Of a DNA stretch of 64,000 nt, positions 36,603 to 49,302 are shown one piece after another. The stretch is taken from the NCBI GenBank assembly GCA_034620365.1, contig JAQGEQ010000040.1, positions 62,001-126,000 of the forward strand, written 5' to 3'. The position numbers and the translations under genes are program-made. Within the stretch, counting starts at the first letter, position 1. Every line of letters starts with the position of its first letter. The notes beneath the pieces were generated by a model, which was not told the DNA's origin, searched no databases, and worked only from the letters and a program-made list of their open reading frames with translations. This DNA comes from Pegea sp. RAD2-039 (lineage: Eukaryota > Chordata > Thaliacea > Salpida > Salpidae).

Positions 36603-39600
36603 TTAACAAACAACGTTTTCTTCCCAATCACAAAATCCTTTATCAGAATCAAATAATGTTCCCTCAGGACAAGTTCGTGTAAACAAAGTTCCTGAAATTT
36701 TTAAAGTTTACACTTAATGGTTGAACTTTAAATAAAATCGAATATTACTTTTCTTATTTAAAATTCGATAAAAGATTTTAAATTCCTAAAAAATATGATT
36801 TTAAAGATTTGATGTAAAGTAAAAAATCAGTTTAAAAACATTGAATTTGAAAATTAAAATCAACTAAATAATGTTTTGTATGAAAGTGAAATTAGCGATA
36901 AAGTAAATATTCAACCCTTTCAACAACTACAAGGAATTTAATAAAGTTTGATAAACAACAACTAACCTGCAGCACACTGTTGGAATGAATCACATTTGTT
37001 TGGTACTTTTATTGGGTCAGTACTCTTTGGTCTACCAGTAGAATCAACACACATTGTATCTACAACATAAAGTCGTTGTAGTTGATCATTGTCAAAAGTG
37101 ATCAAACTATTTCAACTAACCAAAGAAGTAAACAGCACGAGTGTTTGTACAACATCCGGGAACGTTATAAGGCCAATCACAACTTTTCAAAACTGGGTTG
37201 AACACAAGACCAGATGGACATGACATGGTATATAAAATACCTGATAAAATAAAATTACCAAATTTCCAGGCAAAAGTATTGAAAGAACAAATGAAACTTA
37301 CCTGCTCCACATTGATAGAAATGTTCACAATCACCTCGTTTCTCAAATGGTTCAGTACTGATTGGTTTTCCATTTCTGTCTACGCATGGTCCATCTGAAA
37401 AGTAAACGTAAAGAGATAATTAATTGTTTAACAGGAAAAATATCAACAATCATAATTACATTTTAGTTTCATGTAACTAACATTTATTGTTACAACAGCT
37501 TTTATAAAGTACTTGAAAAAAAATTTCTTTAGTATATATTTATATTCTTGTATTTGACTTGAATATAACAAGTATAACAATATTTGAATATCTAATTGTA
37601 GGATTGTAATTGTAGCTAAAATTATTTTTGGGTTAAAATAATTTTAAATAACAGACAAATCTTCGGAAACATTATTTAACTAACTTAAATTATTTTTTGA
37701 AACTTTAAAAACGGTTAACTGTTAATTCAAATTTACCTGGTTGACGGTTACATTCTTTGCCAACATATTCACAACCACAAACTTCAAAAGCACATTGACA
37801 TTCATTTGTATCAGGATTAAAAGCTTGACCGTTTGGACAAGGAAAAGCCACCAAGTCACCTGATTAATATAAATTTATTTTGTCAAAGTGTCTTAATATT
37901 CATCTTATAGATGAGTTGCAAATCAACCTATTAGTGCTAAAACCTACTCACCACAAGCACATTGGTAGAAATGCGTGCAGTTGTTTGGAATAGGGAAAGG
38001 ACCTGAATTGATTGGTCGCCCACAATCATCTTGACAATCAATATCTGAACAATGAAAAGTAGATTATTTGATTGAAGTTTTTGAAGAAAATATTAAGTTT
38101 TTTAAAAGGTTTACTGACGGCAACCAGGGTTTGGTGTGACATAACACCCAGGAACATTAAATGGATCATCACAAAGACCAATTTCAGGATTAAAAGCTTG
38201 TCCTTCAGGACATGACTCTGTAATCAGTTTTCCTAGAAGTCAACAAAAAAATGATTTAGATATTCAGTTGTATGATAGAATTATTTATTAGTTTACCAGC
38301 GCAGCAAATTGTATAGTGTTCGCAATCTCCAGTTCCTTGTGGTCCTCTACTGATTGGTCTTCCACAGTCATCAACACAACAAGGATCTACAAAGTCACAT
38401 CATGAATTTAGCAAAAAGAGATTGAAAAACGTGAAAATATTTGATGAAAGTTTATTAATGTTTTACCGTATTGAGGTGGACATTCATAACAACCAGGAAC
38501 ATTATAAGCATGATCACAATGTCCTGTTTCAGGATTGAATGCAAGACCATCACCACATTCACTTATGATAAGTTTTCCTGCAAATAAGTATTTTTCTAAA
38601 CAAAATTAACTTTGAGCTTCAATTAACCTCCACAGCATGTTTTAAAATATTTACAGTCACCAGGAATTGCTTGTGGATCTCCACTAATTGGTCTACCACA
38701 TTCATCAACACAGCAAGGATCTTTTAAACAAATTTATTTGATTTGAAATACTTTTGTAATTACTCAATCTATGTTTACCATAATGTCCTGGACAGCTTGG
38801 TGTACAACAACCATCAACATTGTAGTCAAAATCACATAAAGCTGTAATTGGATTGTAAGCTAAGCCATCTCCACACTCCACAACTTTCTTATATCCTTCA
38901 AAGCAAAAATAATGTTTCAGTAAATTTCACAAATAAATATAATTAATTTCGATAAAATCGTTTAAATTTTAAGCTTATGTATCTCATTTACCTCCACAAC
39001 ATTCAATGTAAAAGCTACAATTTCCTTTGATTGGATATCTTCCAGATGGAATAGGATTACCGCAGTCATCAAGACATTCTGGATCTAATGTAAAAATTGA
39101 TAAGTTCGTTCACTTGATTTCAAGTAGTAAAATAACTCACCATAACATGGTATATCACAACTGTCATCATAACATCCTTCAACGTAATGAGCAGGAACAC
39201 ACACCAGAGTATCAGGATTGAAAGCATAACCTTTTGGACATTCTTTTTCAATCAATTCACCTGGAAATGTTAGAAAATCAATATTTTTGTAATTTTAAAA
39301 TACTTTATTTAGTCACAGAAAGATTATTTACCACAAGTACAGATATAATACGAGCAGCTGTCAGGTTTAGGAAATGGGCCAGTTGAAATTGGTTTTCCAC
39401 ATTCAGTGTGACACGGGTCTGTTTCAAATAAAGAATTGGTTTATTTTAGCTAGTCATAATTTGGATAATTTGTAAATAAAATAATTAAAAAGTGTATTTT
39501 GTTGATGTTTTTAACATTTGAATAAGTTACTAAAATTAAAAGAATTTATACCACATGTCGGAATGCAACATCCACAGACGTTATAAGAATGATCACATTG

Positions 39601-42600
39601 ATGTGTATCAGGATTATATGAATGATCAGGTTGACAAGACATTCGTTGAAGTTTACCTGTGGAAACAACAAAATGATTTTAATATTAATATTTCAAAACA
39701 AAAGACATTATGATTTCATTATTTCATAGAAATATATTTAAATGTTTTCGGCAAATGTCTCACCGCATGAGCATTGAAGATAGTCATTGCAATCTCCAGG
39801 AATAGGGAAAGTGATGTTGCTGAGAGGTCTTCCACAATCATCAACACATTCTGGGTCTGAAAATCCAAAAATAAGATTATATTTCTTATAAACTGAGATG
39901 AGTACTTTCAATTTGAAATATTCATTTATTACAAAGATTAAACAATAAAAGTAATTAACCGTAGCATCCACAATGTCCTCCGCAGGTAGGATAACATCCA
40001 GGAACTTCCCACATTGGTACACATTGACCTTGTTCTGGACTGAAAGCAAAGTCAGGATTACATGCCCTGATGACTAATTCTCCTAAAGATAAAAAGTCAA
40101 TTTATTTCTAGAATTTTCATTTTCTTAAGAACTTAATCAACAAAACGTAACCTTGTATACATTGCTGATAATGAGTGCAATTGTCCTCAAGTGGGAATGG
40201 ATCACCACAAAGTGGTTCTCCGTTAGATCCATGACAGATATCTAATAAAGGATACAGTTTGAAATCTGATAAAACAATCTCATTTCTTTCTACTTACCAA
40301 TTGGTCCACATCCACAACCTGGAACAGTCCAGTCAAAGTCACATGTACCAGTCTCAGGGTTAAAAGTTAAGCCATCAGGGCAACATTCTGTTCTCAAATG
40401 TCCTGTTGATACATCCTGTTTAATCATTTCATACTTTTTGAAAATTTACTTTTATATAGAATTCTTTTTAATATTTACTTAAACATCAAAGAAGTTTTAC
40501 TAACCACATGAACATTGATAGAAGCAATTACAATCTCCTTGTATTGGGAATGGTTTTGTGCTTATTGGTTGACCATATCTATCACAGCATGGGCCGTCTG
40601 AAAATTGTAGAAATTATCAAGAGAAATTAAGAAATAATCAAATATACGAAACATACCACAAGCATTTCCTCCACATTTAGGAACTGAGCTTAAAACTCCT
40701 AAAAATATAGAAATTATTTGTTAAAATTCAATAAAAGCCTCTTCAAAACATTTTCAACCCACCAGCACCACATTGAAAATACTGTCCAAGTTCTTCAAAT
40801 GGATCTGTGCTTTTTGGTCGGCCATCTGATTCTACACATTTTGGATCTAGAAAACGACAAGCAAGTTATTCAGAGATTTATACAATTAATTGATAAGTAT
40901 TCTGTTGTAGATAGCTAATGTTATAACTATTAATAATTAGATAGCTTTTCTAACAGATCAATACACCTATCAAGTTTTCAAAAAGAACATTGAAACAAAT
41001 TGAAACAAAGAAATATTTTAAGAAAAAGTCTGTTTACACTGAAGCATTAAACATTTAAATTACAAAAATCAAATTAACTTAAAGTTTAATTAGTTAAAGA
41101 AAATTATCGAGTTCTTATCGACTACGAGCTTTATGAAAGCTGAATCATATAACTAATTGTAATTACTTGATCGACAATGTGTTGGGTCATAGCATCCAGG
41201 TACGTTGTATGGCCAATCACAAACTCTCAATTGTGGATTGAAAACTGTTCCTTGAGCGCAAGGCATTGTGTAAAGAATTCCTAAATTTTATTGAATATTC
41301 TCATTCATCATATTTAACTTTGTTATGTTTGAACAAACCTGCCCCACATTGATAGAAATGGGTACAATCGCCTGGCTTCTCAAATGGTCCAGTGCTCAAA
41401 GGTCTTCCATTAGAATCGTGGCATTGATCTTGATAGCAAAACAAAAGGGTTGAAATTTAATCAGTTGAAATGACAAAGAATCAATTATTTTATCTTTTTT
41501 AATCTATTTTGCTTGAAAGGGAAGTAACGTTATCGAAAAAACTATCCGAAAAGTCAATAAAACTTGTTTTGATCTTGAAAGCTCGCAGGAAAGCTCACCT
41601 GGTGGTGCATGGCATCCTCCATTGCATCCACATCCTGGTACTAAGTAGTCAGGTACACAGTGTCCACAGTCAGGATCAAAAGCTTGACCATTTGGACATT
41701 TAAATTCCAACAATTTTCCTTAGAAGTTGAAAATTGTCATCAACTTTTGTCTTTTATGATAACAACATTTTGTAAAATCTTATTTGTAACAAATTTAAAC
41801 AGCAATTTAATTTGCTTGTTTCAACTTACCATTACAACATTGATAGTAAGTACAACAGTCTGATGGTTCATCAAATGGTTCTTTGTCAATTGGTTCACCA
41901 TTGCATCCAACACATTCATCATCTTAATATAATTCAACCAAATAATTAAACCAGTTTTGCTAATTGACAGTTTTAAAAAGCAAATTTTATTTTAAAATTA
42001 TATTTAATAACAACAAACTCAGTTACCGTAAGGTGATTCACAAATGTTTCCATTATCACATCCACATCCACATCCTGGAACTCTCCAAGAATCAACACAA
42101 CATTCATATTCAGGACTGAATGATTCTCCTTCTTTGCATCTCATCACTTCCAAGTACCCTGTATTTTTCGAAAAATTACTTATAGTTCAGTTGAAATAGT
42201 TTTGCTTTTAGTTTTTTGTACAACCTTGTCAATTTTTTGTTTCAGAAAAGAAACAAAAGCAATGTTAGATAGTTCATGTTAAATTTTGTAGAAATTAAGA
42301 TTTTCTTTGTAAAATGCAATGATTAAAAATAGTTAAAAAATCAGCTATTTGTAACATCAAACTTTATTTATTTGAAGTTTTAAATCTTTTACAATTCATA
42401 GAAAGCTTTTACTGAATAAAAATCTGATTTTTAAAAGTAGTTATCTAACCATTAACACATTGGTAGTACAAGTTGCAATCTCCAGGCTTTTCAAAAGGTC
42501 CTTCACAAGTTGGGTTTCCATAGCAGTCTACACATTCTGGATCTTGTATAACAACAGATTTAGATTTGAATTTCCACTTGATAAAATTATTTCAATCATC

Positions 42601-45600
42601 TAACTAACCAAAGTGTGGTTCTTCAACATCACATCCACAATCTGGTACATTATTAGGGCAATCACACAATCCAGTGTGTGGATTAAATACAGTTCCATCA
42701 GGACAGCATATCTCCTGAACATTTCCTGTGAAAAATTTTATTTTGATAATCAATCTCTCAAGGAGAATTTTTTGCTCAATATGTTTGCTGCACTTTATTT
42801 TATGCATCTTTAATAACATTTGAAAATTAATCTTTATCAGAACTTTGAAAATTGATTCTTATCAGAACTTATGTGATAAAAAGTAAATTATAATTAGCGT
42901 GAAACTGAAACCTACCTGAATTACATCTTTGGTAGTGAGTACAATTTCCGCTAATTGCAAAAGGTCCAGTTGTTCTTGGAATACCATTGGCGAGCGTACA
43001 AGGTCCTTTAAATAATATTCAAATTTTTTATCGAGTAAATACAAGCTTTCTTCTATTATTCATAAGAATCAGTCCCATATCTCAACATGAAGATTATTTA
43101 TCTTCTTTTAATCAATAAACTTATTTCACACCATGATGGTTTTCACCACATCCGGGAACATTGTAAGGCCAATCACAATGTCCAATGGCTGGATTGAAAG
43201 CATATCCAGGAGGACATTCAGAAGTTTTCAAGATTCCTGGTAAAATCAAGATATAAAATCTAATAAATAATTAGGTTACAACTAATTGTAATTACCAGCA
43301 GTGCATTGGTAGAAATGGCTACAATCTCCGGGTTTCTCAAATGGACCAGTACTGATAGGTCGTCCATTAGCATCATGACATTGATCTAAAGGTAATCAAA
43401 TATTGAGTCAAAATTGTTTTTTTATTTATTGAAGTACAAAGGAAGTTTTTTGATATTTTTTCTGATAAAATCTTCAAAACCCAGAAGTGCTAATTACCTC
43501 TGCATCCAGGATCTTGACCTCCGCAACCAGGGACATTGTAGGGCCAGTCACAGATTCCTATGAGAGGGTTGAAAGCAGTTCCAGGTGCACAGGGCATTGT
43601 ATATAAGATTCCTTAAACATTATTAAAAATAGCTTTCAGTTACTATTTTGTTTAATCAAAAATCTTCTCAAATTAAAACTTTACTGAATTCTGCAATTGA
43701 GTTTCATTCGTATATAAAATTTTGATGACTCGTTTCAGCATAAGATATTTATTTTATTTATGAAAAATATTTGGTGTAATTACAATATATTTGAAAATTT
43801 AAACTTTCTCTTAGTTATTCGATAGACCCACCTGCCGCACATTGGTAGAAGTGAGTGCAATCTCCGGGTTTCTCAAATGGATCACCACTAATAGGATAAC
43901 CATTTTGTCCCAAACAACGATCTTCAAGTTACAAAAGATCAATTTTCAATAGAAGTTACAAACTTTATAATTCTAAATATTTTATTATGATTAGATCATC
44001 TCTATTAAACGTATATAGATGTCAATTCATACAATTAGTTACAAGCATTTTTTAAACACAAGTTTGTTAAGTAAAAATCTTTTACTCATTAAAAATTACC
44101 TTTAGTTCGTATCAATAGAAATTATAAAACATAACTAGTAATAAAATTTATAATAACTAACTTAATAAATAAACATTTCCTTATTGTTTATATATATATT
44201 TTTAATTAATCAATTATTTAACAAATTGTATGAAATCAAAAATTTTAATATTAAATGTTTTTAATTACAATCATTATTAATTTTAGTTTATAAATAACAT
44301 TTTTCATTAAATATATAGCAACAAAATGAAAATATTAGATCCATATTTGACCATTCATCTTATAAAGCTAGATATAGAGTATAATGAATTAAGTAAAATT
44401 TGCAATACTTACTGTTGGTTTTTGATTTTGAGTAACAATTTCCACATCCGGGAACATTGTAAGGCCAGTCACAGACTCCAAGAGCTGGATTAAAAGCAGT
44501 TCCAGGTGCACAAGGCATTGTGTACAGGATTCCTGAAACATTTTATCGTTAAACGTTTTCTATTTAAACAGTCATGAAAAATATTCAATTTATATTTTCT
44601 TTAGGAAATATAATGAACAAAAAGTATATTAAAAATGGAGAACATACCTGCTCCACATTGATAGAAATGGGTGCAGTCTCCAGGCTTCTCAAAAGGTGCT
44701 GTACTCAAAGGTCTTCCATAATGATCATGACATACATCTGTATAGATTTATTTATAAATTGAATATTTTTCAATAATTTAAAGTTATCTTAATTCACAAT
44801 CAGCATATAAATCTAAAGAGTAAATATATAATTTACTTTTAAAGGTAAGATTATTTTTGAAACAAACTGACATGTCATAATGAAAAAATAAATTTCTTTC
44901 AATTAACTTCTAGCTGATCTTACCTTTTTCTACACCAGTACAATTATCTCCTGCACCACAACCTACAACATTTTCTGGGCAATCACAGGCAGCAGTTTCA
45001 GGATTGAAAACTAATTCATCAGGACATTCACCAATCACAAGCTCTCCTATAAAAACAGAACAAAAAATTCAAGTTTCTAATTAAGTGGATTGTTTAGATT
45101 TAACTGACCTGCTGTACATTGCTTATAATGTTTACAATCACCAGGAATTGCTTCTGGACATGAACTAATTGGTCTTCCGTTTGAGTCTTGACATTCTCTA
45201 TCTATTTATTCAGGCGTAAAGATAAATGATTAACATCACATAGATAAGTAGTGCTTATGTAAATACAGAATAAAATAATTCATTATTATTTAAAAAACAA
45301 CCAGAGATAATTCAATCATTATAGTAAGTTATCAATTTAAACAAAGACCATTTTGTGTTTTAAGTATTATTTTATAAAACATGTTTACTGTTTTTACAAC
45401 TTTAATTTAGAATTTTTAACAAATAAATCTTTGATTTGTTAATGTATATTTTATAATCGAAGATGCCATTTACCATGAGAGCATCCACAATCTCCTCCAC
45501 AACCAGGAACATTATAGGGCCAGTCACAGACTCCTAAAGCTGGATTGAAAACTGTTCCAGAGGCACATGACATTGTGTATAAAGTACCTTAAGAATATTA

Positions 45601-47012
45601 TTTATTTTTAGTTGTAAATTTGGGAAAAAATTTGTCAACGTACCACATCCACATTGATAGAAATGTTCGCAGTCTCCAGGTTTCTCAAATGGTGGTCCAC
45701 TGATTGGGTTTCCATTGTGGTCAGAGCATTGGTGATCTGAAACCAAATCTTATTTAAAATCAATAACAAAATAAAAAAAGCTTCAACTAACGGTTTAAAA
45801 TTATTTTGATGAAGTTGAAAATTATTAAAAATTAAAACCACTGATATCAATCATTCTCATAAAAGATTCTTTTAGATTTACCACATGGAGGTTTGTTTCC
45901 ACCGTGACCACCTCCACTGCCACCTCCACTGCTTCCTCCGCTGCTTCCTCCACCACATCCAGGGACATTGTAAGGCCAATCACAGACTCCAAGAGCTGGA
46001 TTGAAAGCAGTTCCAGGTGCACAAGGCATTGTGTACAAGATTCCTGAAATAATTTTTATTTCAGAATCACACAATAAATTTCAAATTGCTAATTTTGTAA
46101 GATTATTTTTAATACAAAAAGAAGAAAATTGTTTTCAAATTCAATAAAAATTGGTTACAATTATATAGAAATAAATTTAGTTAAATTTTATAAAACTAGA
46201 TTTTAAGTAATTGATTACTTTAATTATTATTTTGTCACAACTCAATATATTTCTAAAACAATTCTAATTAAGCTAATAATTATTATTTTTACCTGCGCCA
46301 CATTGGTAAAAATTAAAACAATCTCCTGGTTTTTCGAATGGTCCTGTACTAACAGGCTCACCGTGTGATCCTCTACATGAAGGAACTGCAAGGTTTGAAA
46401 CAAATTATATAAATGAAATTCAAATAGACGAAATACTATCTTGTAAATTGTTGTAGATATATATGAAAACTTTACCTGATCTAGTCGATCTTTTCACTTC
46501 TTGTTCCTCTTTCTAAAAGTATAAAATGTTTTTTCATTTCGTATTTATTGAAATAAAAAAATAAAAGTAGTTTATGAACACTTTTTCAATGAATCAAAAG
46601 TATTATTAGAAATAAGTTTTTGCTGTTTTCAAATTTTTATTTTTTGAAATAATTCTGAATCAGTTTTATCTTAAATTGTAAAAACTCACTTCTACCAATC
46701 ACAATAAAATAATAAAGTATTATTAGTAGCTTGAAATAATTTAATTTTTTTATAGTAGATCATAAAAACATTGAATGATTATTATTATTGCAATAATAGA
46801 AGAAATATTTTTATGATAATTACTTATAAGAGATACAAATTGTAGGCATAAAGTCTTAAGTAGCTTAGGGTAGGCTAAAATAAATTCTATCTATCTACAA
46901 GTTAAACATCAGGTTGATTAAAATATTTAAATTATACCTCAATAATAAAAGATTGAACAACGAAAATGTTGATCAGCAGAAGAGCAAAAAGCACTGTTTT
47001 GTTGGATAACAT
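36603..47012 (-). CDS. Giant secreted protein of 21 tandem CBM14 chitin-binding modules, copy 1 (complete)
   Basis: The ATG at 47012 starts a signal peptide (exon 46938-47012), followed by a short charged exon (46476-46512). Then come 21 CBM14 (peritrophin-A type) modules, each split over two exons. The front exon carries the GRP..., PGDC and FYQC part (e.g. 45643-45737). The back exon carries CxPGxxFNPxxxxCDWPxNVPGC (e.g. 45944-46045 and onward). The last exon ends ...[12 protein letters not shown] at 36603. That makes 44 exons and roughly 1500 residues, with every intron I checked in phase 1. Each module should bind chitin in a peritrophic matrix or cuticle. Module 1 ends in a Gly/Ser linker; module 11 has a 14-codon back exon (40657-40698) lacking the C-P-x-G and F-N-P core. 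Exon pattern and phase make the model strong; single borders may be off by a few bases. A near-identical partial copy starts at 56973. Confidence 0.87.
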
Positions 47013-47083
47013 CTTAAAATCTTACCAGAACACTATCAAGTAATTCTAATACGATTAGTGAAGATAGTGATACTGGTATGGTG

Positions 47084-47091
47084 TATATATA
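47084..47091 (-). promoter_or_regulatory. TATA box of CBM14 gene copy 1
   Basis: TATATATA within GCTATATATACACC on the minus strand, about 72 bp upstream of the ATG. That places a start site near 47055-47060 and leaves a ~45-nt leader. It is the clearest TATA element in the window. Confidence 0.6.
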
Positions 47092-47099
47092 GCTTTCAT

Positions 47100-47794
47100 T
47101 GAAGCCACAAACAAATTTTCAATAATTTTAAATCACATAATAAACCTATATCCGATTAGATGACAATGTAAATACAAATGTAATCATATTAGCCATAAAT
47201 TATATTTTTGAGTTGTTAGTTAACTCTTATATAATTGTTTAAAAACTATAAATCTTTCTATTGTAGCTTCAATTTTTTGTATCACTTCTTATCATTAATT
47301 TTAGTAAATGATTTATCTTCAATTCATATTAAATTTGTTTTTTGTCAATAACCAACCAATCATAATATGAAATAAATTCAAAGATGTTCGGTTACATAAT
47401 CTAAATCGTTTAATCAAATTCACCTGATTTTAATTTGAGCATTTTCTAGTTTGTTTCAGATGATTTATTTACTTTTTAAATTTTTACATTGTAGTTCGAT
47501 TAAGTACAAATAATAATCAATGTAAATGCAAAATAAGAGCAAGTAAGTTTAGTTGTATAAATCTTTAATGTTTAAACTTTAATACCATTAAATTGTCACC
47601 AACTTGTTATTGGCTGATTCAATAATTTATGCAAAGTTCTTGCTAACAACTTCTAATTTATGAGTTGATTATTTATATGAAGTAAAAATATTCAATTTTA
47701 AATAATATTAGGTTAACGAAGGTTATTCATTTAAAAAATCGTTTTATGAATTTACTGGAAATGTACTAACATTATGAACAGGAGATTGGTTTCA
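47100..47794. other. Upstream region of CBM14 gene copy 1
   Basis: No gene seen. Tissue-specific control elements of the CBM14 gene would be expected here, but I recognise none. Confidence 0.4.
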
Positions 47795-48665
47795 AATGAT
47801 ACTGATATATAACCGAAACATTAATTTAAAAATATATTTTAAAATTAATTTGAAGGTGTGTATAAAACTAAAAACTTAATTGTTAATACCAAATTCGCGA
47901 CATGAAACTCAGTAAAGTTGTTGTATTAAAGATTTTAGTACTATATGTTCCTATCAAACTATTGATATCTGATGAGAGTGAATGAATTGAAAGTAATTAA
48001 TTCTTATGAGTTTCACTTTGGGTAAACTTATTATATTACAATCAACCTAGTTTTGGTCAACTTCAACTAAAGGTAAAATTATCAAACAAAAATTAACTAT
48101 TTGATTACTGCTGTAAATGAAATTTTGTCAGATTGTATTCAACTTCTACTAATTCTAAATTGTTGTATATTTCAATTGGAGTATACCCACAATAAACTAT
48201 TTTTATTGCAATTCAATAAACAACATTTTAATTTGTAATATTCTCAATTCAAACTATAAAATACATTGTAACAAATTTGTTTCAGAGTTTCAATTTACTT
48301 GCAAGTTTCTTATCTGATTATTCATAGTTATTTCGTTTCAAAGGAAATTTGTTCAATAATAAAAATCTGTGCTTACAACTAGAAAGTTTATTAATATTCA
48401 TTTTAACTAAAATTTGGATAAGAAGACATCAGATCACCCAGACAAAAAGTTCTTCTAGATTTTTCAAAAAATTAGGAAGTTAAAGTCAGCTTTCATGAAT
48501 CGAGTTTACGTAAAGAAACTTTTTGCCCGATATTTGTTCAACTTAATTTCAAATGTTTTACAAGTTGCATTTAGCAAAACAAACAATATTTTTGCACGTG
48601 GTTAAGCAAATATCAGAATGTTTCGCTTTTCGTAAAACAAACTAAGTTATTTGCTTAAAAGTGAT
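47795..48665. repeat. ~860-bp inverted repeat, right arm
   Basis: Reverse complement of 32835-33690; no reading frame. The arm contains a segment next to the peptide gene's upstream region, here relocated to the CBM14 promoter side. Confidence 0.8.
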
Positions 48666-49302
48666 TAGAAATCAATAAAAGAAATATTTAAAATTTCATC
48701 AAATTTGTAATTGCATAAATGAGAAAAATTAAGTTTATTATTTGTATTAAAAGATGAAATTAATTTAGTTTTATTAAAAAATTATTTTAGTTGTTTAATA
48801 CTTTAAAAGAAAAAATAGAATATTTTTTCAGTGGTTATTGATGTAATTTATTGAAACCAATTGTTTAATTTCAGCTGCAATTTTGATAACTTTGTTTGCA
48901 TAAAAATAATTGCTATCAAATATTTATTTATTTATTACAATAAATGTGAAGGAGGGTGCCTGAAGAGAATACCTCTCTCTAACACCCATTCTCAAATATA
49001 ACATCTATTTAGTCAAAACTGTAGAAAGTAAAAGATGTAACACATGACATTTCAGTAGTCCTCAAAGCATATAACAGTGAACAATTACATGGAATGTTAA
49101 TAATATGAAAAAGAGAAAAAATCATAGTTTAAAAATGACAATGTTGGCAATATTAAAATGGTTCAACTTCTGCTTGAACAACACGAGCGACTTCGACATG
49201 ACAATGTCTGGGTTCTATATGTCCGGAGTTGTATCGTTTTTACAGTTTCTAAAAATATTTCAGAAATTCTACAAAATATTCAAATTAGTGATGACGTCAT
49301 AC

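Noticed and set aside
37198..42813. Several plus-strand open frames of 60-70 codons across the CBM14 genes (e.g. 37198-37398, 41509-41703, 42613-42813, and the copies 20370 bp further on)
   Set aside because: Shadows of the minus-strand CBM14 exons; their repetition follows from the duplication.
32835..48665. Large DNA transposon (Maverick-like) bounded by the inverted repeats
   Set aside because: No integrase, polymerase or capsid genes between the arms, only the peptide and CBM14 genes; a rearrangement explains the arms better.
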